A DNA stretch of 64,000 nucleotides, taken from VFKI01 sp033762075 (GTDB lineage: Bacteria > Pseudomonadota > Gammaproteobacteria > DSM-16500). The stretch's first letter is position 1. Each line of letters opens with the position of its first letter. Made by a program: the position numbers and the translations under genes. The DNA lies in assembly GCA_033762075.1 (NCBI GenBank), contig JANRLY010000023.1, forward strand, positions 1 through 64,000, read 5' to 3'. Shown piece after piece: positions 9,801 to 17,175 of this stretch. The notes beneath the pieces were generated by a model. That model was not told the origin of the DNA and ran no database searches. It worked only from the letters and a program-made list of their open reading frames with translations.

Positions 9801-12800
9801 CAATTACAGAAACAGGAACAACGACTGCTTCAGGAACAACAACGTTCATAGCAGGTTCGGGAAATGATATTACGTTAACGGGACTGAATAATTTTGGTAC
9901 GGTTTCTATTACCAGTGGGAATAATGTTTCATTAAATGATATTAATACATTAGTGTTGGGTGCTGCGACGGTTAGTGGAAATTATATTGTCACAATGACA
10001 GGTGCATTAACACAAACAGGTGCAGTGAGTGTCGCTGGCAATTCGAATTTTAGCGTTGGTGCTGGTGCAATTACACTAACAAACACTAGTAATAGTTTTA
10101 CGGGTGCAGTATCTCTCAGTAATTCAGGTGCAAATGCAGTTTCCTTGACAAACAATGGTAATCTCATATTAGGTACACTGGGTTTAGGTAGTGCTGCTGT
10201 TACTTTAAGTAGTAATTCAGCAGGAACAATCACAGAGACAGGAACCATTACTGCTTCAGGTGCAACCACATTAATTGCCGGTGCTGCGAACGATATCACA
10301 TTAACGGGTTCGAATGATTTTGGTACTGTAGTAGTGACAAGTGGCAAAAATGTTTCTTTGAATGACATTAATGCATTAGTGCTCGGCGCAGCGACAATCA
10401 GTGGAACTTATGGTGTTACAACAAGTGGTGCAATAACGCAAAGCGGAACATTAACTATAACGGGTGCTTCAACATTCTCTGCAGGCTCAGCTAATAATAT
10501 TACGTTAAGTACGGGCACAAATAATTTCAGTACAGTGAGTATTTCCTCGGGAAATAATGTTGCATTGACTGATGCGAATTCTGTGATTCTTGGTGCATCA
10601 ACAGTGAGCGGTACATTAGGTGTGACCACAACAGGAACGATTACACAAAGTGGTGCATTGTCGGTGACAGGAACAACGACTTTGGCGGCAGGCGCAGCGA
10701 ATGATATTACTTTAACGAATGCGAGTAATGATTTTAGTACAATAGGTATTACGTCAGGGAACAATGTATCAATCACCGATGCAAATGCATTGATTTTAGG
10801 TGCATCAACAGTGAGTGGTACTTATAATGTTACAACCAGTGGGGCGCTCACACAAAGTGGAACATTAACAATCACAGGGCTTGCAACTTTCACTGCGGGA
10901 ACTGCTAATGATATTACCTTGAGTACTACGACCAATAATTTTAGTACGGTAAAAGTGATTAGCGGAAATAATATTAATATCCGTGATACCAATGCGATTG
11001 TTTTAGATGCTATTTCTGCAAGTGGAACTTTAACAATCACTGCAGGTAATGCAATCACTCAAACAGCTGGGCTGAGTGGTACAACATTGACTGCCAAAAC
11101 AGTACTGACTGGCGGAGCCGCAATTACTTTAACGAATCCAAGTAATAATTTCACAACCATTAATTTAAGCGCTCGTAACACAGCTGATACAGCCAATGCT
11201 GCAGGTGCTATTTCTTACGTTGATGCGGATGGATTTGATATTTCTGGAATGGGTACAACGAGCACATTAAGTTTAACAGCAAGTGGTAGTATCACCCAGA
11301 GTGGTGCGATTTCAGCAACTGGAGTGGATACGTTTGCTGCAGGATCAGCGAATGATATTACATTAAACAATGGATCTAATGATTTTGGTACCGTTGCAAT
11401 TACCAGCGGTAATAATATTTCAATGACAGATGCTAATGCGCTGATACTCGGTGCATCCACTGTGAGTGGAACATATAATGTATCCACGAGTGGTGCGATT
11501 ACGCAAAGTGGCGCATTAACAATCACAGGTGCAGCCACGTTCGCGGCAGGTGCTGCGAATAGTATTACATTGTCGAATGCATCGAATGATTTTAGTACTG
11601 TTGGAATTACAACGGGGAATAATGTTTCGTTGACAGATACGAATGCATTAGTACTAGGAACATCCACTATTTCTGGCACCTTTGGTGTGACAACAAGTGG
11701 GGCGATTACACAAAGTGGCACGTTAACTATTACTGGTGTGACAACACTCGCCGCGGGATCAGGTAATAATATTACACTAAATACCGGTACAAATAATTTT
11801 AGTACTGTAGCAATTACGAGCGGTAATAATGTTTCATTCACTGACACCAATGCTGTGATATTAGGTGCATCAACGGTCAGCGGTAGTTATGATGTTATAA
11901 CAAGCGGTGCAATTACACAAAGTGCTGCTCAAACTGTGACGGGGACTTCTAGTTTTACAGCGGGCGCAAATGCAATTACATTAACAACAGCAACTAATGC
12001 ATTCACTGGTGCAGTGTCACTTTCAAATAGTGGCGCAAATAATGTTGCTTTGACAAATAATATTGCTTTATCACTTGCAGCTTCAAGTGTTGGGCAAAAT
12101 CTTACAATTATTACCAGCAGTGATGCAATTACACAAACAGGTGCACTCATTGTTCCAGGGATTTCAAGTTTCACTGCAGTTGCGAATGTCATCACATTAA
12201 CCAATGCAAGTAATAGTTTTACAGGTGCCATTACACTTTCAAATAGTGGCGTAAACGATGCTAGCGTTACAAATAGTATCGCAACTTCACTGGCTGCATC
12301 GACTGTAGGCGGTGCATTCACTATTACATCGACGGGTGGTGCGATTACACAAACAGGTGCTTTGACAATTACGGGTGCATCCAGTTTTTCTGCGGGATCT
12401 AATGCTATCACATTAACCACAGCGACAAATTCATTTACAGGTGCAGTAACACTTTCAAATAGTGGTGCAAATAACGTAAGTTTAACAAATAATATCGCGC
12501 TTTCATTAGCAACATCCAGTGTCGGCCAGAACTTAACAATCATTACCAGTAATGATGCTGTTACCCAAACCGGGGCATTAACAGTCCTGGGTACTTCAAG
12601 TTTTACAACAGGTACTGCAGCAAATACATTAAGTGATTCAGGAAATGATTTTACGGGTGCGATTACAATTGTGAGTGGCAGTAATATTACTTTACGTGAC
12701 ACAAATGCATTGAGTGTTGGCGGAATTACTGCAACAGGCACAGTGACTTTAACAGCAGGTGATACGATTACACAGAGCGGTGCTATTGCTGGAACAACAT

Positions 12801-15352
12801 TGACTGCAAAAACATTAAATAATTTAGGCGCGGCAATTACCTTAACCACTGCAACGAATGCATTAACGACAATTGATTTAAGTACACGTAATGCGGCTGA
12901 TAGTAGTACTGTTGCGGGTGCAATGAGTTATCGTGATACAAATGCAATTGCAATTGCTAACATTAATACATTAAGCTCTGCTTCTGTGATTGCTGGTAAT
13001 GTTGTAACACAAACAGGTGCCATTCTAGCTTCAGACTTAACAGTAAAAACATTAAATAATACGGCAGCGAATACAAATATTACATTATCAAACATCGGAA
13101 ACGATGTGACTTCGATTGATTTACGTGCGCGTAATGCAGCAGATACTGCAGATGTCGGTGGCGCATTAACCTATGTAGATGCAACCGGAGTTGATATTAC
13201 TGCCATTGGGACAACTGGTACATTGAGTTTAACGACAAGTGGTGCAATTACACAAAGCGGTGCGATTTCAGCAACGGGTGTAAATACATTTTCTGCAGGA
13301 GTGGGAAATGATATTACCTTAAATAGTACGAATGATTTTGGAACAGTGACCATCACCAGTGGAAACAATGTTTCATTCACTGATGTGAATGCGGTGATAC
13401 TCGGTGCATCCACTGTGAGCGGAACTTATGGTGTCACATCAAATGGTGCAATGACACAAAGTGGCACACTGACTATAACAGATGTTGCAACATTCTCAGC
13501 AGGTTCAGCGAATAATATTACGTTAAATACTAGCACAAATAATTTCAGTACAGTCAGTATTTCATCCGGAAATAATGTTGGATTGACAGATACTAACGCC
13601 TTAATTCTTGGCGCATCGACTGTAAGCGGTACATTGGGTGTAACGACATCGGGTACGATTACCCAAAGTGGTGCACTAACAGTAACTGGGACAACAACTT
13701 TAGCCGCAGGCGCAGCGAATGATATTACTTTAACGAATGCGAGTAATGATTTTAGTACGGTTGCAATTACAACTGGGAATAATGTTTCATTAACTGATAC
13801 CAATGCATTAGTGCTTGCTGCCTCGACAGTGAGTGGGACTTACGATGTCACAACGAATGGTGCAATAACTCAGAGTGGTGCATTAGCCATTACTGGCGCA
13901 ACGACATTATCATCAGGAGGTGGAAATAATATTACGTTAAATAATGTATCTAATAATTTTGCTACAGTATCAATTACAAGTGGAAATAACGTAATACTTT
14001 ACGATAATGCAGCACTTACATTAGATACTTCAAACATGAGTGGAACGCTCACAGCGCAAAGTACATCGAGTATGACATTGGGTGGTAACATTACAGTGGG
14101 CGGTGCAGGTGATGCATTAGTTCTTGTAGGAACAAGTTTCAATAATAGTGGATTGTTTACATTAACACCTGGTACAGGACGTTACCTCATTTGGTCTGGC
14201 AGTCCAGCCGGTGATAACCGAGGTGGATTAAGTTACAATTTCAAACAATATAATGCAACTTACAATGTCACGACTGTTTTAGGAAGTGGAAATGGTTTTC
14301 TCTATTCGACTGTACCGCAGATTGTCCCCAGTCTGACAGGCACAGTGAGTAGCGTATATGATGGTACAACAACAGCATCATTAACTGGTAGTAATTATCA
14401 ATTTATTGGGGCTATTGATGGCGACACAGTCACATTAAATAATCCGACAACAGGTACGTATAGTACAAAAAATGTTGGGAGCAATATTAGTGTTTCTGTT
14501 TCTGGTATTGCTATTAGTAGTGCAACAAATGGCGGTGCGACTGTATATGGATACAGTATTGCACCGACATCAACGAATGCCTTGATTGGCACGATTACTC
14601 AGAGACCTTTGACTCTGACTATTAATAATTTAACGAAATCATATGGCGAAAATGATCCAACATACACGAGTAGTGTTACATCAGGTTCACTTGCCCCAGG
14701 TGATAGTTTGACGGGGACACCAGCACGAACTATTTCAAATATTAATGATGAAATTGTTGGATCATATATAATTAATCAGAATACTTTAAATGTAAACGAT
14801 GGCAATGGCGGAAATAATTATAGTTTAACTGTAAATACGGGGATATTAAATATTAATTCAACTAATTTAACCGTCACAGCTCAAAACAAATCTAAAATAT
14901 TTAATCAACCGGATCCTGCATTCACATACACAACAACAGGATTAGTGAATGCAATCGTAGATGGTATTCCGATTAATGATTCTGCATCCTCTGTGTTAAC
15001 GGGTAGTTTAAGTCGTGTAGCGGGAGAGAGTATAGGTCAATACGCTATTACTCAAGGTACATTAGCTTTAATTAGTAGTAATTATTATTTAACTTATGTG
15101 CCGGGTATTTTAACTATTTCGAAGAATGAATCAATTAATAATGTAACAGTTCCAGCACAAGATGTTTTCCCGTTCCAATTGATGGCATCGGATACTGGCA
15201 CTACAGCTTCTCCAACGGACGCTATATTAACCAACCTTTTCAGCTATTCTGGCCATCAAACGTATCAAAGCATTTTAAATATATTGGGTATAAGCACAGA
15301 ATCTTGCGTTGAAATTGATAGTTATCTTTCGATTTGTGAGGGAGTAGAATAA
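3803..15352 (+). CDS. giant two-partner-secretion exoprotein / beta-helix adhesin
   Basis: About 3,849 residues. A long signal peptide (about 1-42, ending VVFA before NPEG) is followed by a filamentous-haemagglutinin N-terminal (TPS) domain at about 43-270, with the typical NSAGIYFG motif and an IDVAGLLATT block. Residues about 550-3,420 are Ser/Thr/Asn/Gly-rich repeats of roughly 65-75 residues with recurring ITQSGA, NNVSLTN and LGASTVSG blocks. The C-terminus carries one YDG-type and two MBG-type domains (about 3,510-3,770). TPS exoproteins cross the outer membrane through a TpsB pore and act as adhesins. No TpsB gene lies in the window. GTG 3803 is preferred because GGAG at 3791-3794 is 8 bases away; an in-frame GTG lies at 3794. 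No lysine-aspartate toxin-like end or autotransporter barrel is visible. Confidence 0.85.
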   Translation: MKTFAESSKRNNLYQQGSFLKALCLISRAMLLGFLYTSVVFANPEGAQVVSGQVNISSTPNTVEIQQSSDKAIINWHSFNIGENEKTHFQQPSANSIALNRIDPNQGISKILGTLSANGQVWLMNSAGIYFGANAHIDVAGLLATTANILDQDFLNGNYQFFNLNSLHGVILNEGIITILEGGVAALVGYNVSNDGLIQARLGKVTLAAGESYTLDFAGTQLVQFAIGSEVSELATDANGKKLKAAVSNDGRIIADGGSVSMTAKTAQSILDHAVNMKGYIQADTIQNKNGEIILVASNGTTEVSGTVVARGNNHNEKGGHVKILGEKVIVKNNAEINTSGNAGGGEILLGGDYQGKNPDIQNAQFTFLGSGVNLYADALTNGDGGKIILWANEGTYFYGNIFARGGSQLGNGGFVETSGKGYLEAFGMVYASALHGTSGSWLLDPANVTISSGATTNGSFDGGSPNNQFTTTANNAIANVGTINASLDADTNVIILTSPGGSQAGTITVSNAILKSAGGSNVTLTLSADSTIAINSTIGFSSGGLNVALFSSGAITQTAAITASSLTVNAGAGAVTLTNASNSVSGAVSITNTGANAVSYTNSGALTIGTTSVGQNLTFTATGAITQSGIITASGGTTTLAAGSGNDITLSNASNNFSTIAITTGNNVTIQDTNALVLGASTVSGNYSVTTGGAITQSGAQTVTGTSSFTAGASAITLTTATNAFTGAVTLSNSGANNVSLTNNIALSLAASSVGQNLTIVTSSDAITQTGALTVPGTSSFTAVANSITLTNASNSFTGAITLSNSGANDVSVTNTLATVLAASTIGRNITLISGGNITQTGAITATGGTTTSITVNAANSDVLLNTQANNFGSAAITFAGTLSNFRDIGLRNTNASAVLPTNLTSLTSLRSLTITFNAAAVALPGLTLQSGGNLSVTAGAAGGITQSGALTVPGTSSFTAGANPITLTSTNSFTGVITLSNSGTNDVSLTNTIATSLAASTVGGNYSVTSGGAITQTGAQTVTGTASFSAGSNAITLTTATNAFTGAVTLSNSGANNVSLTNNIALSLAASSVGQNLTIITSSDAITQTGALTVPGTSSFTAVANSITLTNASNSFTGAITLSNSGANDISLTNSLATVLATSTIGRNITLISGGSITQTGAITATGGTAATSITVNAANSDVLLNTSANNFGSTAITFTGTLGNFRDIGLRNTNASAAVPTNLASLSSLRNLTLVFNAAAITLPSLTLSGSLSVTAGGAITQSGAIIGATLTAKTLLTAGAAITLTNSSNDFATVNLSARNTGDTANAPGAISYTDLNGFDVSGIATTSTVTLTGGDAITQSGAIAGTTLTAKTLNNVGAAITLTTTTNAVTTINLSARDATDISNVAGAISYRDTDGVAIAGINTASTASVIAGNVVTQTGAILASALAVKTLNNTAASTNITLSNSGNDVTSIDLRARNAADSADIGGAISYVDATGVDIVAIGTTATLSITTSGSITQSGAISATGTDTFAAGSANDITLTGANNFGTISITNGNNVSFNDTNALVLGAATISGNYTVTLAGALTQTAAQAVTGTSSFTVGANTITLTNTSNSFTGAVSLSNSGANAVSLTNNGNLILGTLGLGSAAITLSSNSAGTITETGSITASGTTTFIAGAANDITLTGSNDFGTVAVTSGNNVSLNDINALILGASTVSGNYSVTTSGALTQSAALTVTGTSSFTAGANAITLATATNAFTGAVTLSNSGANNVALTNNIALSLAASTVGQNLTIITSSDAITQTGALTVPGTSSFTAVANTITLTNASNSFTGAIALSNSGVNNASVTNSIATSLAASTVGGALTITSSGALTQTGALTITGASNFSAGSNAITLTTATNAFTGAVTLSNSGANDVSLTNNIALSLATSTVGQNLTIITSSDAITQTGALTVPGTSSFTAVANTITLTNTSNSFAGAVSLSNSGANAVSLTNNGNLILGTLSLGTAAVTLSSNSAGTITETGTTTASGTTTFIAGSGNDITLTGLNNFGTVSITSGNNVSLNDINTLVLGAATVSGNYIVTMTGALTQTGAVSVAGNSNFSVGAGAITLTNTSNSFTGAVSLSNSGANAVSLTNNGNLILGTLGLGSAAVTLSSNSAGTITETGTITASGATTLIAGAANDITLTGSNDFGTVVVTSGKNVSLNDINALVLGAATISGTYGVTTSGAITQSGTLTITGASTFSAGSANNITLSTGTNNFSTVSISSGNNVALTDANSVILGASTVSGTLGVTTTGTITQSGALSVTGTTTLAAGAANDITLTNASNDFSTIGITSGNNVSITDANALILGASTVSGTYNVTTSGALTQSGTLTITGLATFTAGTANDITLSTTTNNFSTVKVISGNNINIRDTNAIVLDAISASGTLTITAGNAITQTAGLSGTTLTAKTVLTGGAAITLTNPSNNFTTINLSARNTADTANAAGAISYVDADGFDISGMGTTSTLSLTASGSITQSGAISATGVDTFAAGSANDITLNNGSNDFGTVAITSGNNISMTDANALILGASTVSGTYNVSTSGAITQSGALTITGAATFAAGAANSITLSNASNDFSTVGITTGNNVSLTDTNALVLGTSTISGTFGVTTSGAITQSGTLTITGVTTLAAGSGNNITLNTGTNNFSTVAITSGNNVSFTDTNAVILGASTVSGSYDVITSGAITQSAAQTVTGTSSFTAGANAITLTTATNAFTGAVSLSNSGANNVALTNNIALSLAASSVGQNLTIITSSDAITQTGALIVPGISSFTAVANVITLTNASNSFTGAITLSNSGVNDASVTNSIATSLAASTVGGAFTITSTGGAITQTGALTITGASSFSAGSNAITLTTATNSFTGAVTLSNSGANNVSLTNNIALSLATSSVGQNLTIITSNDAVTQTGALTVLGTSSFTTGTAANTLSDSGNDFTGAITIVSGSNITLRDTNALSVGGITATGTVTLTAGDTITQSGAIAGTTLTAKTLNNLGAAITLTTATNALTTIDLSTRNAADSSTVAGAMSYRDTNAIAIANINTLSSASVIAGNVVTQTGAILASDLTVKTLNNTAANTNITLSNIGNDVTSIDLRARNAADTADVGGALTYVDATGVDITAIGTTGTLSLTTSGAITQSGAISATGVNTFSAGVGNDITLNSTNDFGTVTITSGNNVSFTDVNAVILGASTVSGTYGVTSNGAMTQSGTLTITDVATFSAGSANNITLNTSTNNFSTVSISSGNNVGLTDTNALILGASTVSGTLGVTTSGTITQSGALTVTGTTTLAAGAANDITLTNASNDFSTVAITTGNNVSLTDTNALVLAASTVSGTYDVTTNGAITQSGALAITGATTLSSGGGNNITLNNVSNNFATVSITSGNNVILYDNAALTLDTSNMSGTLTAQSTSSMTLGGNITVGGAGDALVLVGTSFNNSGLFTLTPGTGRYLIWSGSPAGDNRGGLSYNFKQYNATYNVTTVLGSGNGFLYSTVPQIVPSLTGTVSSVYDGTTTASLTGSNYQFIGAIDGDTVTLNNPTTGTYSTKNVGSNISVSVSGIAISSATNGGATVYGYSIAPTSTNALIGTITQRPLTLTINNLTKSYGENDPTYTSSVTSGSLAPGDSLTGTPARTISNINDEIVGSYIINQNTLNVNDGNGGNNYSLTVNTGILNINSTNLTVTAQNKSKIFNQPDPAFTYTTTGLVNAIVDGIPINDSASSVLTGSLSRVAGESIGQYAITQGTLALISSNYYLTYVPGILTISKNESINNVTVPAQDVFPFQLMASDTGTTASPTDAILTNLFSYSGHQTYQSILNILGISTESCVEIDSYLSICEGVE
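5450..14050 (+). repeat. coding repeat array inside giant exoprotein
   Basis: Two interleaved unit types recur: one built on ITQTGALTVPGTSSFTA with a NAFTGAVTLSNSGANNVSL block, the other on ITQSGTLTITG with an NNFSTVAITSGNNVSLTD block and a LGASTVSGTY ending. Higher-order copies are also present: 5881-6840 is repeated directly at 6841-7800 with an offset of exactly 960 bp over most of its length, and the block near 7,830-8,400 recurs near 12,770-13,340. Copies are often identical in protein yet differ at third codon positions. Confidence 0.85.
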
Positions 15353-15356
15353 GCTA

Positions 15357-16592
15357 TTAAACAGCATAGATAAACACAATTAATAATATTATTACAATAA
15401 TAGTAATAATCATTTGACTCCATGGAAATCTTTTGCTGATAAATGATTGAACTGTTTTTGATCCGGCAATGACACGGACGTCAATTTCATCACTGCTTTT
15501 AATCAATTGATTAGCCAACGCTGGAAAAAAACATTGCTGCCATTGTGGTCTATGAGATTTACCTACGACAATAGTTGTAACATTATGTTTTCTGGCTAAC
15601 TGAATCACTTCTTTTGCCAAATTTTTACTGGATAAAATTTTAATTTTAGCGCCGAGTTGTTTGGCCAATCGTAAATTATAAGCAACATTTTGTTGTTCAA
15701 CGGGCGTTAACTCATGTTGAGAATCTTTTACGTGAATTGCCATCCATTCAGATTGCATTCCTGTGGCAATTCGATACGTTGTGCGAATTAATCTTGCTGA
15801 AGCTAGCGAAGGACCTATACATACTAACCATTTATCTCGTGTTGCCCAAATATGTTGGATATCACGTTCTTCGCGATAGTGAGTCACATCTTTTCCTACA
15901 CGAGATGCCGTGAGTCTTAATGCTAATTCTCTCAGTGCTAATAAATTTCCACGACGAAAGAAATGTTCTTGTGCTAATTTAGCTTGTTCGGGAAGATAGA
16001 CTTTTCCTTCCGCTAATCGTTTCAATAAATCTTCTGGTGGCAAATCTACTAATTCAATTGAGTCTGCCGATTCAATCATAAAATCTGGTACAGTTTCTTG
16101 AATGGGTGAGTGGATAATTTGAGATGCACTGTCATTGAGACTTTCAATATGTTGTACATTTAATGTGGTTGCTACGTTTATGCCATTTTCAAGTAATTCA
16201 CGAATATCTTGCCAACGTTTTTTATGTTTTGCTCCTGGTACATTAGCATGTGCCATTTCATCCACTAATAAAAGTGTTGGTTTACGTGCAATTGCTGCTT
16301 CTAGGTTAAACTCGAGTAATGATTTGCCGTGATAGATAATTTCTTGTAATGGAATGTGTTCTAGTTGTTTACTCAGAACTTCTATTTCTCCACGGCCATG
16401 TGATTCGACAACGCCTATAATGACGTCAAAGCCATCCGTCTGTTGTATGATGGCATCTCTTAACATAGCAAAAGTTTTACCGACGCCTGGTGACGCGCCG
16501 AGATAAATTCTCAGTTTACCGTTTACTGTTTTGTTAGATTCTTCTTTTGCTTGCGCTAAAAACTTTTTCGGGGAAGGGCGAGCATCAGACAT
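15357..16592 (-). CDS. kdpD: truncated KdpD: N-terminal sensor and USP domains without histidine kinase
   Basis: A 411-residue protein. Residues 20-230 are the KdpD cytoplasmic N-terminal domain with Walker A GASPGVGKT (32-40) and Walker B LLLVDEMAHANVPG (107-120); residues about 250-375 form the universal-stress-protein-like domain with VVGKSHRPQW; residues about 391-409 are a single membrane helix, after which the protein stops. Full-length KdpD (about 900 residues) continues with three more helices, a GAF domain and the histidine kinase. These are missing, as is kdpE. Short KdpD forms exist in some bacteria, so it may still work as a regulator or KdpFABC-associated protein. Its start overlaps kdpC by 8 bp and its stop lies 4 bp from the convergent exoprotein stop. 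Confidence 0.85.
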   Translation of the reverse strand: MSDARPSPKKFLAQAKEESNKTVNGKLRIYLGASPGVGKTFAMLRDAIIQQTDGFDVIIGVVESHGRGEIEVLSKQLEHIPLQEIIYHGKSLLEFNLEAAIARKPTLLLVDEMAHANVPGAKHKKRWQDIRELLENGINVATTLNVQHIESLNDSASQIIHSPIQETVPDFMIESADSIELVDLPPEDLLKRLAEGKVYLPEQAKLAQEHFFRRGNLLALRELALRLTASRVGKDVTHYREERDIQHIWATRDKWLVCIGPSLASARLIRTTYRIATGMQSEWMAIHVKDSQHELTPVEQQNVAYNLRLAKQLGAKIKILSSKNLAKEVIQLARKHNVTTIVVGKSHRPQWQQCFFPALANQLIKSSDEIDVRVIAGSKTVQSFISKRFPWSQMIITIIVIILLIVFIYAV

Positions 16593-17175
16593 GTGAAGGC
16601 GCTCCCTCAGTAAGTTTATCCAGAGCTATGTTTAATTGTAAAAGATTAACGGTCGGTTCACCAAACAAAAACAGAGAACGTTGTTTGATTGCTATATTGA
16701 TCAATGAGCTAATGACTTGCGGCGATAAATGACGTGATTCAGCAATTCTAGGAACTTGATAGTAAGCATCAAGTGGACTGATATCAGGATCTAATCCGCT
16801 TGCTGAAGTCGTGACTAAATCAACAGGCACCCAAAATGCATGATTTGGATCAGCAGCTCTAAGTCTCGCGGCACGTTTTTTGACAGTATCAAAAAAATCA
16901 GGATTACTGGGGCCAAAATTTGACCCTGATGAAGCGGCTGCATTATACGCGAAAAGTGCAGTGGACGAAGGACGACCCCAAAAGTATTTAGGATTTGTAA
17001 AAGATTGCCCAATCCATTTTGAGCCTATTATTTCTTGTTTGAATGAAATAAAGCTACCATTGGCAGAAGAAGAAAAAAGGACTTGTGCAATTCCAGTCAT
17101 GATCAATGGATAAATGAATCCAGTGAGAAGGAAAAAAAATATTGTTAAATTAAATGCACTTTTGATATTTTTCAT
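16585..17175 (-). CDS. kdpC: potassium-transporting ATPase subunit C
   Basis: A 196-residue subunit with one N-terminal membrane helix (about residues 8-30) and a periplasmic domain containing the conserved YFWGRPS, SGSNFGPSNP and SASGLDPDIS motifs, typical of KdpC (about 190-200 residues). KdpC is thought to raise the affinity of the KdpFABC pump and help assembly. The start overlaps kdpB by 4 bp (ATGA) and the end overlaps truncated kdpD by 8 bp, indicating translational coupling in the kdp operon. Confidence 0.95.
   Translation of the reverse strand: MKNIKSAFNLTIFFFLLTGFIYPLIMTGIAQVLFSSSANGSFISFKQEIIGSKWIGQSFTNPKYFWGRPSSTALFAYNAAASSGSNFGPSNPDFFDTVKKRAARLRAADPNHAFWVPVDLVTTSASGLDPDISPLDAYYQVPRIAESRHLSPQVISSLINIAIKQRSLFLFGEPTVNLLQLNIALDKLTEGAPSHV

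Noticed and set aside
5863..14592. Many long open frames on the minus strand within the giant exoprotein (e.g. 5863-6810, 8911-9849, 11929-12849)
   Set aside because: They are antisense to a repetitive gene of low stop-codon content on that strand; their products are Val/Pro/Ala-rich mirror repeats with no ribosome sites or known motifs.
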